From positions 62,001-126,000 of the forward strand of contig DATELA010000050.1 in NCBI GenBank assembly GCA_035277145.1: a stretch of 64,000 nt of DNA, read 5' to 3'. Position 1 is the first letter of the stretch, and the number at the start of each line of letters is the position of its first letter. Positions 26,377 through 35,893 of this stretch are shown here, one piece after another. Source of the stretch: DASRAP01 sp035277145 (GTDB lineage: Bacteria > Gemmatimonadota > Gemmatimonadetes > Gemmatimonadales > Gemmatimonadaceae). The notes below the pieces were generated by a model. That model saw only the letters and a list, made by a program, of their open reading frames with translations. It was not told the origin of the DNA and made no database searches. Position numbers and translations under genes: made by a program.

Positions 26377-27545
26377 TGAGACAATCAATGCAGAAGACGA
26401 GAAGACGAGAGGACGAGAAGACGAGACGACGAGAGGACGAGAGGACGAGACACTACATCGCGGCGATTGTTCTCGTGCTTGTGGCGGGCGCATGCGCAAA
26501 GCCAGCGGCAGAAGAGGTGCCTCAGAGTGCGCCGACGGTGAACGTTGGGCCGGAGAATCTCGCGATCGTCGAACAAACGACGCTCTCGACCGGTCCGGCC
26601 CTCTCGGGCCAGCTCAGCGCCGAGAAGACCGCGTCCATTCGCGCAGAAGTCGCGGCGTCGGTGCTCAACGTGCTGCACGATCAAGGTGCGCGCGTCGAGA
26701 AAGGTGCGTCGCTCGCGAAACTCGACGACACGGCAATTCGCGATTTGTGGTTGTCGGCGCGCAGCGGTGTGACTGCGGCGCAAACGTCGGCAGATCAAGC
26801 GCAACGTGAACTCCAGCGCTCCGAGCGTTTGCTCGCGGCAGGTGCGATCGCGGAGCGCGATATGGAAGGCGCGCGCAACAGCAACACCGCGGCGCAAGCG
26901 ATGCTCGCGGATGCAAAGGCGCGCATGTCCGCCGCGCAAAAACAGCTCGATGCAACCGAAGTGAAGTCGCCGTTCGCCGGCGTTGTCGCTGAGCGTCACG
27001 TGTCAGCGGGCGACGTCGTTGCACCGGGCACGCCGTTGTTCACGGTGGTCGATCCCGCGACGATGCGTCTCGAGGCCGCTGTGCCCGCGGCGAATCTTTC
27101 CGAAGTGCGCGTCGGCATGCGCGCGCGGTTCACGGTGACCGGTTACGCACCCACGTTCGAAGGCCGTATCACCGCGGTGAATCCTGCGGCTGATCCGGCG
27201 ACGGGCCAGGTGCGCATCTACGCGACGATCCCGAACACGGGCGGCCAACTCGTCAGCGGCTTGTTTGCGCAAGGACGCGTCGCGACGGAAACTCGGCGCG
27301 CGCTCGCTGCACCAGTCAACGCAATCGATCAGCGCGCGCTCAAGCCGTTCGTGGTGCGACTCAAAGGCGGCAAGACCGAACGCGTCGAGGTGTCGATTGG
27401 TGTGCGCGATGAAGAGCGCGAGCGCGTCGAACTCATTGGCGGTATCGCAGCCGGCGACACGTTGTTGCTTGGCGCGGCGCAGGGAATTACGGCGGGGACG
27501 GTGGTGAAGGTGAGGCGCGCAGGAGATGTGGAAAAGCAGCAGTGA
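26376..27545 (+). CDS. RND efflux periplasmic adaptor (membrane fusion protein), lipoprotein
   Basis: 389 residues. Start ATG 26376, or ATG 26388. After the first residues an octamer array encodes KTRRREDEKTRRREDERTR, then the hydrophobic signal IAAIVLVLVAGAC with lipobox Cys. Lipoyl/barrel-sandwich halves flank an alpha-hairpin (about 125-190), with VKSPFAGVVAERHVSAGDVV closing the lipoyl domain. The beta-barrel and membrane-proximal domains follow. It bridges the inner RND pump and TolC. The stop is the first triplet of a heptamer array. Confidence 0.92.
   Translation: MRQSMQKTRRREDEKTRRREDERTRHYIAAIVLVLVAGACAKPAAEEVPQSAPTVNVGPENLAIVEQTTLSTGPALSGQLSAEKTASIRAEVAASVLNVLHDQGARVEKGASLAKLDDTAIRDLWLSARSGVTAAQTSADQAQRELQRSERLLAAGAIAERDMEGARNSNTAAQAMLADAKARMSAAQKQLDATEVKSPFAGVVAERHVSAGDVVAPGTPLFTVVDPATMRLEAAVPAANLSEVRVGMRARFTVTGYAPTFEGRITAVNPAADPATGQVRIYATIPNTGGQLVSGLFAQGRVATETRRALAAPVNAIDQRALKPFVVRLKGGKTERVEVSIGVRDEERERVELIGGIAAGDTLLLGAAQGITAGTVVKVRRAGDVEKQQ
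26396..26451. repeat. Octamer tandem array GACGAGAN x7 inside the adaptor gene
   Basis: Seven exact-length 8-bp units, GACGAGA plus A, G or C, at codons about 7-26 of the adaptor gene. Gain or loss of one unit shifts the reading frame; three units restore it. No in-frame ATG follows before the signal peptide core. Confidence 0.95.
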
Positions 27546-27577
27546 GCCATGAGCTGTGAGCCCTGAGCTGTGAGCCA
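27543..27577. repeat. Heptamer tandem array TGAGCYN x5
   Basis: Units TGAGCCA, TGAGCTG, TGAGCCC, TGAGCTG, TGAGCCA. The TGA of the first unit is the adaptor gene's stop codon. The array separates the adaptor from the RND pump. A sister array of the same type starts at 63949. Confidence 0.93.
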
Positions 27578-27599
27578 AAGCCCTAACGTTTCTCATTCA

Positions 27600-30500
27600 A
27601 TGTTCATCTCCGATTTTGCAATTCGCAGGCCCATCATCACCGTCGTGTCCGTTGTGGCACTGGTGGTGTTCGGGCTGTTCGCGGCAGTCAAGTTGCAGAC
27701 CGACGAATTCCCGGACATTCAGAATCCGATCGTCAACGTCGCGATTCCGTATCCGGGCGCATCACCCGATGTCGTCGAGCGCGAAGTACTCGATCCCATC
27801 GAAGAAGCGATCTCCGGCATCAGCGGCGTCAGCAAGATCCAGGGATCCGCGTCCGATGGCTTTGCGAGCATTCTCGTCACGTTCCTGTATACAAAGAACG
27901 TGCAGGAAGCGGCGCAGGACGTGCGCGACAAGATCTCGACCATCCGCGGCGATCTGCCGCAGGAAATCGAAGAGCCGATTCTCTCGCGCTTCGATCCGTC
28001 AGATCAGCCGATTCTCCAACTCGCGCTCACATCATCGACGCTCTCCGCGCCGGAACTGACGCGCGTTGCTGATCCCGGAATCCTGCGCGAGTTGCGCGCG
28101 CTTGCGGGCGTTGCGCAGGCGGCGATCGTCGGTGGAGTCGATCGCGAACTCACCGTATTCATCGAACCGCAGAAGCTGCTCGCGGCGCGCATCGGTGTCG
28201 GCCAGGTCGTGCAGGCGGTGCAACAACAGAATCTCGCGGCACCCGTCGGCCGCATCGAAGGTTCGCTCGACGAGAAAACGATTCGCTTGCGCGGCAAGCT
28301 CGAGCACCCCGACGATTTCGCTCAGCTCGTCGTCGCAGAGCGCAATGGTCGCTTGATTCGGCTTGGTGAAGTCGCGCGCGTCGTGGATGGAACCGCGGAG
28401 CAACGCACGCTCGCGTTGTTCAACGGACGCGAAGCGATTGGCATCATGGTGCTCAAAGCAAAGGGCTACAGCACCACCGAAGTCGCGAACAACGTCCGCG
28501 CAGAGATCGACAAACTGCGTCCGACGCTGCCTGAAGGTGCGAAGCTCGAGATCGTGCAGGATGCGGGCACTCGCGTGGAAGATTCGGTGAACAACGTGAA
28601 GTCGATGCTCATCGAGGGCGCGTTGCTCACGGTGTTCGTGGTGTTCCTGTTCCTCAATTCATGGCGCTCGACGATCATCACAGGTCTCGCGTTGCCTGTG
28701 TCCGTGATCGCGGCGTTCATCGCCGTGTGGGCGTTCGGGTTCACGCTCAACACGATGTCGTTGCTCGGCCTCTCCCTCGCGATCGGCATTCTCATCGACG
28801 ACGCGATTGTGGTGCGCGAAAACATCGTGCGCCACATCGAAATGGGGAAAGACCATTATCAGGCGGCGCACGACGGAACGAATCAGATCGGTCTCGCGGT
28901 TGCCGCGACGACCTTCTCGATCGTGTGCGTGTTCATTCCAATTGCGTTCCTCGAAGACGAAGCGGGCCAGTGGTTCAAACCGTTCGCGCTCACGATTGCG
29001 TGCGCGGTGCTCGTGTCGTTGTTCGTGTCGTTCTCGCTCGACCCGATGTTGTCGGCGTACTGGGCGGACCCGCAGATCGAAGCGCACGAACGGCGAAACC
29101 CGATCGCGCGGCTGCTCGACAAATTCAACACGTGGTTCAACGCGCAGACGGATCGTTACGCGCGCGTGATTGGCTGGGCGCTGCGCCATCGGTTCGTGAT
29201 GGCGGTGATTGCGATCGGTTCGTTCTTTGGCGCGCTCTATGTGCAGGGACGCTGGGGCGGCTTCGGGTTCGTTCCGGTGTCGGATCGCTCGGAGATCTTC
29301 ATCGACGTCGATACGCCGCCGGGCTCCAACCTGTCCTACACGCGCGTAAAAGTTGAAGAAGTCGCGCGCATCGCTGCCGCGCATTCGGAAGTTGCGTACA
29401 CATTCGCGACCATCGGTGGCGGCACGTTCGATCCGTACGGTGGCACCTCGGGCGGTAGCGTCGACAAGGGCCAGGTGTACGTGAAGCTCGTGCGCAAAGA
29501 CAAGCGCTCGATTACGCAGGAGGAAATCGGCGCCATCGTGCGTCGCGAAGTCGAACGGATCGGCGGCGCGACAACCGCGACGTACACGAGCGGATTTGGT
29601 TGGGCGACGAAACAGATTCAGGTCCAAGTACGCGGCATCGACGCGCGCGCATTGCAAGCGATCGCTGAAACGCTGCGCGATTCGGTGAAAGCAATTCCGG
29701 GTGCGGTGGACGTCGGGCTCAATACGAAGGGACAGAAACCAGAACTCGACGTGCAGATCAATCGCGGCCTCGCCGGAACACTTGGTATCAACGTGGCCGA
29801 GGTTGCGTTTGCATTGCGTCCGGCGTTCGCGGGACTCGACGCTGGCGACTGGGTCGATCCCACAGGTGAAACGCGCGACGTGATGGTGCGGCTCGATCCC
29901 GAAGCGCGGCGGCGCGTCGCGGACATCGAGCGTCTGCCCCTCGTGCTGCAAGGCGGAGGCGGACAGGGCGCACCGACCGTCATTCCACTTGGCCAACTCG
30001 CGACGGTGGGCACCGGCATCGGCCCCGCGCAAATCACGCACCTCGATCGCGACAACGTCGTGTACGTGCAAGCGAACACGTCGGGCCGCTCAGTCGGCGA
30101 GATCTCACAGGACATCAATCGCGCAGTCGCGACGATTCCGCTGCCGCAAGGCTATTCCATTTCGCAGGGTGGTGAAGTCGAAGACCAGCAGAAAGTGTTC
30201 AGCAGCATTCTCGCCGCGCTCGGCCTGGCGGTGTTGTTGATGTACCTCGTGCTCGTGATGCAGTTCGGATCGTTCCTCGATCCCATCGCGATCATGATTT
30301 CACTTCCGTTGTCGTTGATCGGCGTCGTACTCGCGTTGCTCGTGACCGGGAGTACGCTGAACATCATGTCGATGATCGGCGTGATTTTGTTGATGGGCAT
30401 TGTCGCCAAGAACGCGATTCTGTTGATCGACTTTGCGAAATGGGGTCAGGAGCAGGGCATGGATCGCCGCACGGCGATCATCGAAGCGGGCCGCACGCGT

Positions 30501-30767
30501 TTGCGTCCCATCATGATGACGACGCTCGCACTCATCGCCGGCATGATTCCCGTCGCACTCGGTGTTGGCGAAGGTGCGGACTTCCGCGCACCGCTGGGCC
30601 GCGCAGTGATCGGCGGTACGATCACGAGCACGCTGCTCACGCTGCTCGTCATTCCCACGATTTACGACACGCTCGACGACATGCGACTTTGGGTACGACG
30701 CAAAATCGGCGTCAAGCCGAAGCCCAAGACGGGCGAATTCCCGATTCCGGGACTCGCGGGAGACTGA
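27600..30767 (+). CDS. RND multidrug efflux permease (HAE1 family)
   Basis: 1055 residues from ATG 27600: MFISDFAIRRPIITVV is the usual RND N-terminus, and the GTG 27570 start would only translate the repeat. Twelve membrane segments with two large periplasmic loops are evident. TM4 (about 395-420) has LLGLSLAIGILIDDAIVVREN, carrying the paired Asp of the proton relay. The segment RLRPIMMTTLALIAGMIPVALG near the end is the conserved second-half motif. Drug or solvent export with the TolC and adaptor proteins encoded upstream is expected. It is the last gene of the tetR operon, ended by the hairpin at 30794. Confidence 0.96.
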   Translation: MFISDFAIRRPIITVVSVVALVVFGLFAAVKLQTDEFPDIQNPIVNVAIPYPGASPDVVEREVLDPIEEAISGISGVSKIQGSASDGFASILVTFLYTKNVQEAAQDVRDKISTIRGDLPQEIEEPILSRFDPSDQPILQLALTSSTLSAPELTRVADPGILRELRALAGVAQAAIVGGVDRELTVFIEPQKLLAARIGVGQVVQAVQQQNLAAPVGRIEGSLDEKTIRLRGKLEHPDDFAQLVVAERNGRLIRLGEVARVVDGTAEQRTLALFNGREAIGIMVLKAKGYSTTEVANNVRAEIDKLRPTLPEGAKLEIVQDAGTRVEDSVNNVKSMLIEGALLTVFVVFLFLNSWRSTIITGLALPVSVIAAFIAVWAFGFTLNTMSLLGLSLAIGILIDDAIVVRENIVRHIEMGKDHYQAAHDGTNQIGLAVAATTFSIVCVFIPIAFLEDEAGQWFKPFALTIACAVLVSLFVSFSLDPMLSAYWADPQIEAHERRNPIARLLDKFNTWFNAQTDRYARVIGWALRHRFVMAVIAIGSFFGALYVQGRWGGFGFVPVSDRSEIFIDVDTPPGSNLSYTRVKVEEVARIAAAHSEVAYTFATIGGGTFDPYGGTSGGSVDKGQVYVKLVRKDKRSITQEEIGAIVRREVERIGGATTATYTSGFGWATKQIQVQVRGIDARALQAIAETLRDSVKAIPGAVDVGLNTKGQKPELDVQINRGLAGTLGINVAEVAFALRPAFAGLDAGDWVDPTGETRDVMVRLDPEARRRVADIERLPLVLQGGGGQGAPTVIPLGQLATVGTGIGPAQITHLDRDNVVYVQANTSGRSVGEISQDINRAVATIPLPQGYSISQGGEVEDQQKVFSSILAALGLAVLLMYLVLVMQFGSFLDPIAIMISLPLSLIGVVLALLVTGSTLNIMSMIGVILLMGIVAKNAILLIDFAKWGQEQGMDRRTAIIEAGRTRLRPIMMTTLALIAGMIPVALGVGEGADFRAPLGRAVIGGTITSTLLTLLVIPTIYDTLDDMRLWVRRKIGVKPKPKTGEFPIPGLAGD

Positions 30768-30793
30768 ACCGCGGTCCGACCAGAGGTAGCCGT

Positions 30794-30835
30794 CGAGGGG
30801 AGCGATGTGTACGATTTGGTACATCGCTCCCCTCG
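30794..30835 (+). terminator. Strong hairpin after RND gene
   Basis: CGAGGGGAGCGATGT and its exact reverse complement ACATCGCTCCCCTCG around a 12-base loop. There is no T-run after it, so it may stabilise or attenuate rather than terminate. It is symmetric and could act in both directions. Confidence 0.55.
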
Positions 30836-30858
30836 CGTTTACTCCCAATCCACGGTGA

Positions 30859-31599
30859 ATGGAAGCGTCGACCGTCGCGGTAGTTGCCGTGCTGTTGGCA
30901 ATCGTTGCGCTGCTCTACTCCACGGTCGGACACGCCGGGGGATCGGGTTACCTCGCTGTCATGGCGCTCATCGGGATTGCGCCCGCGACCATGCGGCCCG
31001 CTGCGCTCGTACTCAACATCCTCGTTGCGGTAATCGCGAGCACAAAGTTCTACCGGGCCGGTCATTTCTCGTGGTCGCTGTTCTGGCCGTTCGCGATTCT
31101 GTCTATTCCCGCCGCGTTTGCCGGCGGCGTGATGGGACTGCCGAGTCACGTGTACAAGATCGTGGCCGGCGTAATCCTGCTGTACTCGGCGGTCCACGCC
31201 TTCATGTCGCAGCGCGTCCTTGCGGAGAAAGCGCAGGCGCAACCGCCGTTACCGGCCGCGCTCGCGATCGGCGCGTCAATCGGGATCGTATCAGGTTTGA
31301 TTGGCGTGGGCGGCGGCATTTTTCTCAGTCCGTTGTTGTTGTTCATGGGCTGGGCGGGTGCACGTCAGGCGGCCGCCGCCTCCGCGATGTTCATCCTGGT
31401 CAACAGCGTGTCGGGATTGCTCGGGCAGATCACGAGCGTACGCACATTGCCTCCCTACTTGCTGGCGTGGGCGGTCGCGGTCGTCGCGGGTGGCTGGGTC
31501 GGGGCGACCTATGGGAGCGAGCGACTACCCACGACTGCACTGCGGCGAGCGCTCGCAGCGGTGCTGGTCATTGCGGGGCTGAAGCTCATCTTTACCTGA
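30859..31599 (+). CDS. TSUP-family (TauE/SafE) membrane transporter
   Basis: 246 residues with about eight membrane segments. TSUP hallmarks are VGHAGGSGYLAVMAL near residue 23 and the second-half mirror GLIGVGGGIFLSPLLL (about 148-163). Members move sulfite, sulfonates or other organosulfur anions, or act as general permeases; the substrate here is unknown. It stands alone after the RND operon's hairpin and is separated from the next gene by 174 bp in which I see no feature. Confidence 0.9.
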   Translation: MEASTVAVVAVLLAIVALLYSTVGHAGGSGYLAVMALIGIAPATMRPAALVLNILVAVIASTKFYRAGHFSWSLFWPFAILSIPAAFAGGVMGLPSHVYKIVAGVILLYSAVHAFMSQRVLAEKAQAQPPLPAALAIGASIGIVSGLIGVGGGIFLSPLLLFMGWAGARQAAAASAMFILVNSVSGLLGQITSVRTLPPYLLAWAVAVVAGGWVGATYGSERLPTTALRRALAAVLVIAGLKLIFT

Positions 31600-31773
31600 T
31601 TCCATCGGTCGGGGCGAACCGTTTGTCGAATACGGCACCTGCCACTGCGTCCTGGGCCGTATGAAAGGCGTTCTGAGCCGTTGGAAATGCGTTATGGGCA
31701 CTTTGATGTGCCGCATGGAAACACGCCCGCCCGCTGACCCGTACGGTGGCCGTTCCTCGACCTCTGATTCGCC

Positions 31774-34515
31774 ATGCTGCTGATTCTCACCGCCGCGCTG
31801 CTCGCTACACAGGTTCAAACATCTGCAACCGTCGGGCGCGACTCGACGGGTCGTCGCGAAGTCGGCGTCCGCATTCAGGTTGGCCGCGCGCCGGGCGATG
31901 AACCCGTGCGCCGCGTTGCGGTGACCGCAGAGCATCTGGCGACTGCGTTCAAGACACCCGCCGCGCGAACGCTGCTCACGCGCGCACGAGCCGCGCGATT
32001 CTCACAAGACACAGCGCTGCGTTCGTACGACGCGAAAGCGCGCCAACGCATTTCGGTCGGCATGAGTGTGCGCGCGCGTGGACGTGAGCGACTCGTGATG
32101 CGTGATGAAGCCGTCGCGCGCATTCAGTGGGATCACAAAGCCGGCGCTGTAGTCGACATGCTCGGGAAACGCACCACGGTTCCGGCTGCGGACGACATGA
32201 AGCCCGTCGACGAAGGAATTCGCAACGATCCGTCGCTGCCGATTCCGTATTTCCCGGGGCGTGAAACGCTGTGGATTGGCGGATCGGTCGCGCGCGTGGA
32301 AGTGAACGAAGAAAACTTCGTGCACCCGATCGCCGAAGGATCCGAAGCGTACTACAAATATTCGATGGGCGATTCCGTCGAGTTCACGCTGCCCGACAAT
32401 CGCACGATCATGTTGCGCGAATTGCGGGCCGAGGCGCGTGAGCCGCGCTGGAATCTCATTGTTGGTTCGTTCTGGTTCGATCAGGCATCCGCGCAACTCG
32501 TACGTGCGGTGTACCGGCCGTCGATCGAGCTGGACATCTGGCAACTCGTGACTGAAGAAGCGAAGCGCGATTCGTCGAACAATGACGATGATGTGCCGGG
32601 ATGGGTGAAAGGACTCGTGAGTCCGCTGCGCGCGGTGATGCAGGTGTTCACGATCGAGTACAGTCTTTTCGAAGGACGCTTCTGGCTTCCGGTGTCGATG
32701 GGGGCAGAAGGAAAATTGCAGGTGACGTTTCTGCACGTACCGGCAATGTTCGAGGAGCGCTACGACTACGCGCACGTGAACGGGCCAGTGAACGTCGCTG
32801 CGCCAATGGCGGCCGTGCCCGCGCCGCCAATGACCGTCAACACCGGAACGCTCAAGGTGCTGCGTGATTCCGTGCTCAAAGCGGGACGTGATTCGGTCGC
32901 AGCCGATTCGGTCATTTCCGCGCGGTACGGTTTCATGGCGTTGCGGCGAGAGGAGTACGCAGCCGAAGAACAGGCGCTGCGTGATTCGTTGCGACGCGCC
33001 GGCGTTCCGCCGCGGACCGCCGATTCAATCATGGTCGCGCAGCTGTATGGCGTCGGCTTGTCCGTGCGAGCGCGGCGCGCGGTACGCGATTCGCTCGCGA
33101 GCCTCGGTCGCAGTCAACAGTACATCGACTCGGTCATCAACTATCGATTCGATACTGCCCGCGAACGCGCCGATGCGCGCCGCCGTGCGCGCCGCGATAC
33201 CGTCGGCGCGCAGGGATTCACCGGCACGCAAGTCGATTCCGTGATTCGCGTGCAGGACAGCACGCGCAACGCGCGATACCGTGATTCGGTGCGCACGGTG
33301 CAAGACAGTACTTGCAAAGCCAACGGACACGTTGCGCGACGCATTCGTCAATACGAACAACGCGTCGATATCCTTGTGCGCACACCGTGCGACCTGCAAT
33401 CGCTCGCGAATTCTCCTGAACTTCCTCCGTCGCCATACGAAACGGGGGAGGATCTGTGGGGCAAAAAAGATCGCGACAAACTTCTCGGCGCACTGGACTT
33501 TGCACTGCAAGCCGGCTGGGGTCCGCAAAAAATCAGCGCTTCGTACGGGCTTAGTCAGTCGCGCTACAATCGTGTCGAAGGATTCAGCACCGGCCTTCTG
33601 CTGCGGCAGGAACTGGGGCGCGGGTACACGTGGTCCGCACAATTGCGCGGCTCACAAGGCGACAAGCAATTCAACGGCGAGCTGGGCTTGAGTCGCAGCA
33701 ACGCGCGCTCGACGCTCGCACTCAACGGGTACAGACGTCTGGTGTCTGCGAACGACTGGGGACAACCGCACAGCCTCAGCGCGTCGCTGCCCGCGTTGCT
33801 GTACGCGCGCGATGAAGGCTTCTACTACCGCGCACTCGGCGGTGAACTCACGCGCAGCACGGATTTTCACGGCCAGGTCGTGTGGCGCGTTTTCGCGGAA
33901 GAGCACAGCGACGCACCGCTGACCACGCGCTTCTCACTCTTCCGCGGCAGCCACGACGATCGATTCATTCCAAATCTCGTCGCGACTGAGGGCGCGTACT
34001 ACGGCGGTTCTGTGCGCTGGCAGCAAAGCTGGGGACTCAATCCGCGCGGATGGAAATCGCAGGCCGATTTCCGTCTCGAGGGCGCTGGTGGCGAAACCGA
34101 TTACGGACGCGCTGCGCTCGATCTTACGGTGTCTCGCGGACTCTTCGATCCCTACGTCGTCGGACTGACGGTCGCCGGTGGTTCGTCGCTCGGCGACGTG
34201 CCACCGCAGCGGCAATGGATACTCGGTTCGATCCAGACGGTGCGCGGTCAGCAGGCAGGTGTTGCGGCGGGCGACGCGTTCTGGTTCTCGCGGCTCGAAC
34301 TCGCGCAGGACAAGGGTGCGACGCGCCGAGCGATCTTCGGCGATCTGGGTTGGGCCGGTTCGCGGGACGCCGATTGGGGCCGCTCACAGCGGCTATTGGC
34401 CGGCGTCGGTGTAGGCGCGTCGTTCTTCGAGGGACTGGTGCGGTTCGACATCGCGAGAGGCCTGTGGCCGCGTGAGAAGTGGCGGGTGGATTTGTCCCTG
34501 GACGCCCCCTTCTAA
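31774..34515 (+). CDS. Large outer-membrane protein with C-terminal beta-barrel
   Basis: 913 residues with a short signal (MLLILTAALLATQVQ). The middle (about 355-525) is a run of RDSV/RDST-type, Arg-Asp-Ser rich helical repeats, possibly coiled-coil. The last 350 residues alternate like beta-strands and end in ...DLSLDAPF, the terminal Phe used by the BAM machinery. An N-terminal domain (about 60-350) resembles DUF5686-like proteins of Bacteroidota, but I cannot confirm this. Function is unknown; it may be a surface receptor or channel. It is single, with a GACGAGAN array just after its stop. Confidence 0.8.
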   Translation: MLLILTAALLATQVQTSATVGRDSTGRREVGVRIQVGRAPGDEPVRRVAVTAEHLATAFKTPAARTLLTRARAARFSQDTALRSYDAKARQRISVGMSVRARGRERLVMRDEAVARIQWDHKAGAVVDMLGKRTTVPAADDMKPVDEGIRNDPSLPIPYFPGRETLWIGGSVARVEVNEENFVHPIAEGSEAYYKYSMGDSVEFTLPDNRTIMLRELRAEAREPRWNLIVGSFWFDQASAQLVRAVYRPSIELDIWQLVTEEAKRDSSNNDDDVPGWVKGLVSPLRAVMQVFTIEYSLFEGRFWLPVSMGAEGKLQVTFLHVPAMFEERYDYAHVNGPVNVAAPMAAVPAPPMTVNTGTLKVLRDSVLKAGRDSVAADSVISARYGFMALRREEYAAEEQALRDSLRRAGVPPRTADSIMVAQLYGVGLSVRARRAVRDSLASLGRSQQYIDSVINYRFDTARERADARRRARRDTVGAQGFTGTQVDSVIRVQDSTRNARYRDSVRTVQDSTCKANGHVARRIRQYEQRVDILVRTPCDLQSLANSPELPPSPYETGEDLWGKKDRDKLLGALDFALQAGWGPQKISASYGLSQSRYNRVEGFSTGLLLRQELGRGYTWSAQLRGSQGDKQFNGELGLSRSNARSTLALNGYRRLVSANDWGQPHSLSASLPALLYARDEGFYYRALGGELTRSTDFHGQVVWRVFAEEHSDAPLTTRFSLFRGSHDDRFIPNLVATEGAYYGGSVRWQQSWGLNPRGWKSQADFRLEGAGGETDYGRAALDLTVSRGLFDPYVVGLTVAGGSSLGDVPPQRQWILGSIQTVRGQQAGVAAGDAFWFSRLELAQDKGATRRAIFGDLGWAGSRDADWGRSQRLLAGVGVGASFFEGLVRFDIARGLWPREKWRVDLSLDAPF

Positions 34516-34521
34516 AGAGAT

Positions 34522-34561
34522 GACGGGAAGACGAGAGGACGAGTAGACGAGACGACGCGAC
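34522..34561. repeat. Octamer array GACGAGAN x5
   Basis: Five 8-bp units (GACGGGAA, GACGAGAG, GACGAGTA, GACGAGAC, GACGCGAC), starting 6 bp after the stop of the outer-membrane protein gene. It is the same family as 26396 and 38614. Confidence 0.88.
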
Positions 34562-34606
34562 GCCGCAGGTATTGCGCCGCGGCGAACCACAGCGCATCGT
34601 CGCCCC

Positions 34607-35887
34607 GTGCCAGAGACCCCGATCCGAGATCAGCCGCATGCCAATGCGGCGATTCTCATTTGGCAGAGCCGCTACCGATTGCTGCTGCTGCTCGCGGCGG
34701 GCATCGGCACGCTCGGCCTTCGTTGGGCCGGTGCACTCACTGAAGACTCCGTTGTAGCGCGGCAACTCGGCGAAAGCACGGCGGTTACGCTGTGCGCGCT
34801 GCTCATCGGCGCGTATTTCGTGTACATCGGTTTGCTGACGCTGCGGCTGCGCAAACATCGCCGTGTGGGACAGTGGGCCGTCGTCGTCACGCTCATCGCC
34901 GACGTGATCACGTATCACGGCGTGATGGTGTTGATTACGCCGCCGGAGTGGTACGAGCGCGCGCTCATTCTCGCGACGTTCACACTGCAACTCTCGATGC
35001 TCTACTTCGGTTGGCGCGTCGCCGCGTGGAATCTTCTGGGTATCGTTGCTGCGTATTTCGCGATGATCGTGCTCGCGAGCGTGGCCGACCCGGAATTCTC
35101 GATTTCGGAATCGATGTGGACGCTCGGCTTGTTCACGATGGCGGTGACGGCATTCCTGTCATTGCAGGCGGATCTCGGTCACCGGCTCGCGAGCATCATT
35201 CAGGTGTTCGATCGTGCACGCGAAGGCGATTTCTCGCTCACGTTCGACGAAGATTCGGCGTCGCACGCTGAACGCATCACCGTGATTGGCGGCGCGTACG
35301 ACAAGATGCGCGAACGGCTGACGGATGCGATTCTCACGGATTCATTGACCGGTTGCTACAACGCGCGTGGATTCGATCAGCTCGCGGCGCGCGAGGTTTC
35401 ACGTACGGCGCGCGGGCATTCGACGCTGGCCATGCTCGCGCTCGATCTGGATTACTTCAAGCAGGTCAACGATCAGCACGGGCACCTGGTCGGCGATGAT
35501 GTCCTGCGCGACGTTGGCGAAGTGCTGCGCACAACCGCGCGATTGAGCGACGTGGTCGGACGCACAGGTGGAGAGGAGTTCAATATCCTCGCGCCCGACA
35601 CGGACAAACACGGCGCGATGTTGTTTGCCGCGCGCATTCTCGAAGCGATGCGCAAGCACAAGTTCGCGCACGTGAAAGATCAGCATGTAACGATCAGCAT
35701 CGGCGTCGCGGTTGAATCCGCTCGCGTGGATGACGTCGCGCGACTGTTACGAATTCGTGCGGACGAGGCGCTGTACGTCGCGAAGCGCGCTGGGCGCGAT
35801 CGCGCAGAACCGTGGCACGAGGGCCAGGCCACGCGCGTCAGCCGCGGAGTCGCCGGCATCGGCACGCCGCCCCCGAAGCAGCACTGA
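34607..35887 (+). CDS. Membrane-bound diguanylate cyclase (GGDEF)
   Basis: 426 residues, GTG start. The N-terminal part (about 20-205) has six hydrophobic segments, a membrane sensor. The GGDEF domain runs about 250-415: DSLTGCYNARGFDQL opens it, DLDYFKQVNDQHGH is the metal and substrate block, and GGEEFNIL is the active-site loop. The I-site RxxD ahead of GGEEF reads RLSD (ARLSDVVGRTGGEEF), so feedback inhibition by c-di-GMP is plausible. It makes c-di-GMP for surface or biofilm control. It ends 6 bp before palindrome copy B. Confidence 0.92.
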   Translation: MPETPIRDQPHANAAILIWQSRYRLLLLLAAGIGTLGLRWAGALTEDSVVARQLGESTAVTLCALLIGAYFVYIGLLTLRLRKHRRVGQWAVVVTLIADVITYHGVMVLITPPEWYERALILATFTLQLSMLYFGWRVAAWNLLGIVAAYFAMIVLASVADPEFSISESMWTLGLFTMAVTAFLSLQADLGHRLASIIQVFDRAREGDFSLTFDEDSASHAERITVIGGAYDKMRERLTDAILTDSLTGCYNARGFDQLAAREVSRTARGHSTLAMLALDLDYFKQVNDQHGHLVGDDVLRDVGEVLRTTARLSDVVGRTGGEEFNILAPDTDKHGAMLFAARILEAMRKHKFAHVKDQHVTISIGVAVESARVDDVARLLRIRADEALYVAKRAGRDRAEPWHEGQATRVSRGVAGIGTPPPKQH

Positions 35888-35893
35888 GAACTG

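Noticed and set aside
27570..27599. Upstream GTG start of the RND permease
   Set aside because: It would begin inside the TGAGCYN array; ATG 27600 gives the standard family N-terminus.
28659..30071. 470-codon minus-strand frame within the RND permease
   Set aside because: Arg/His-rich shadow of a gene with unmistakable RND motifs.
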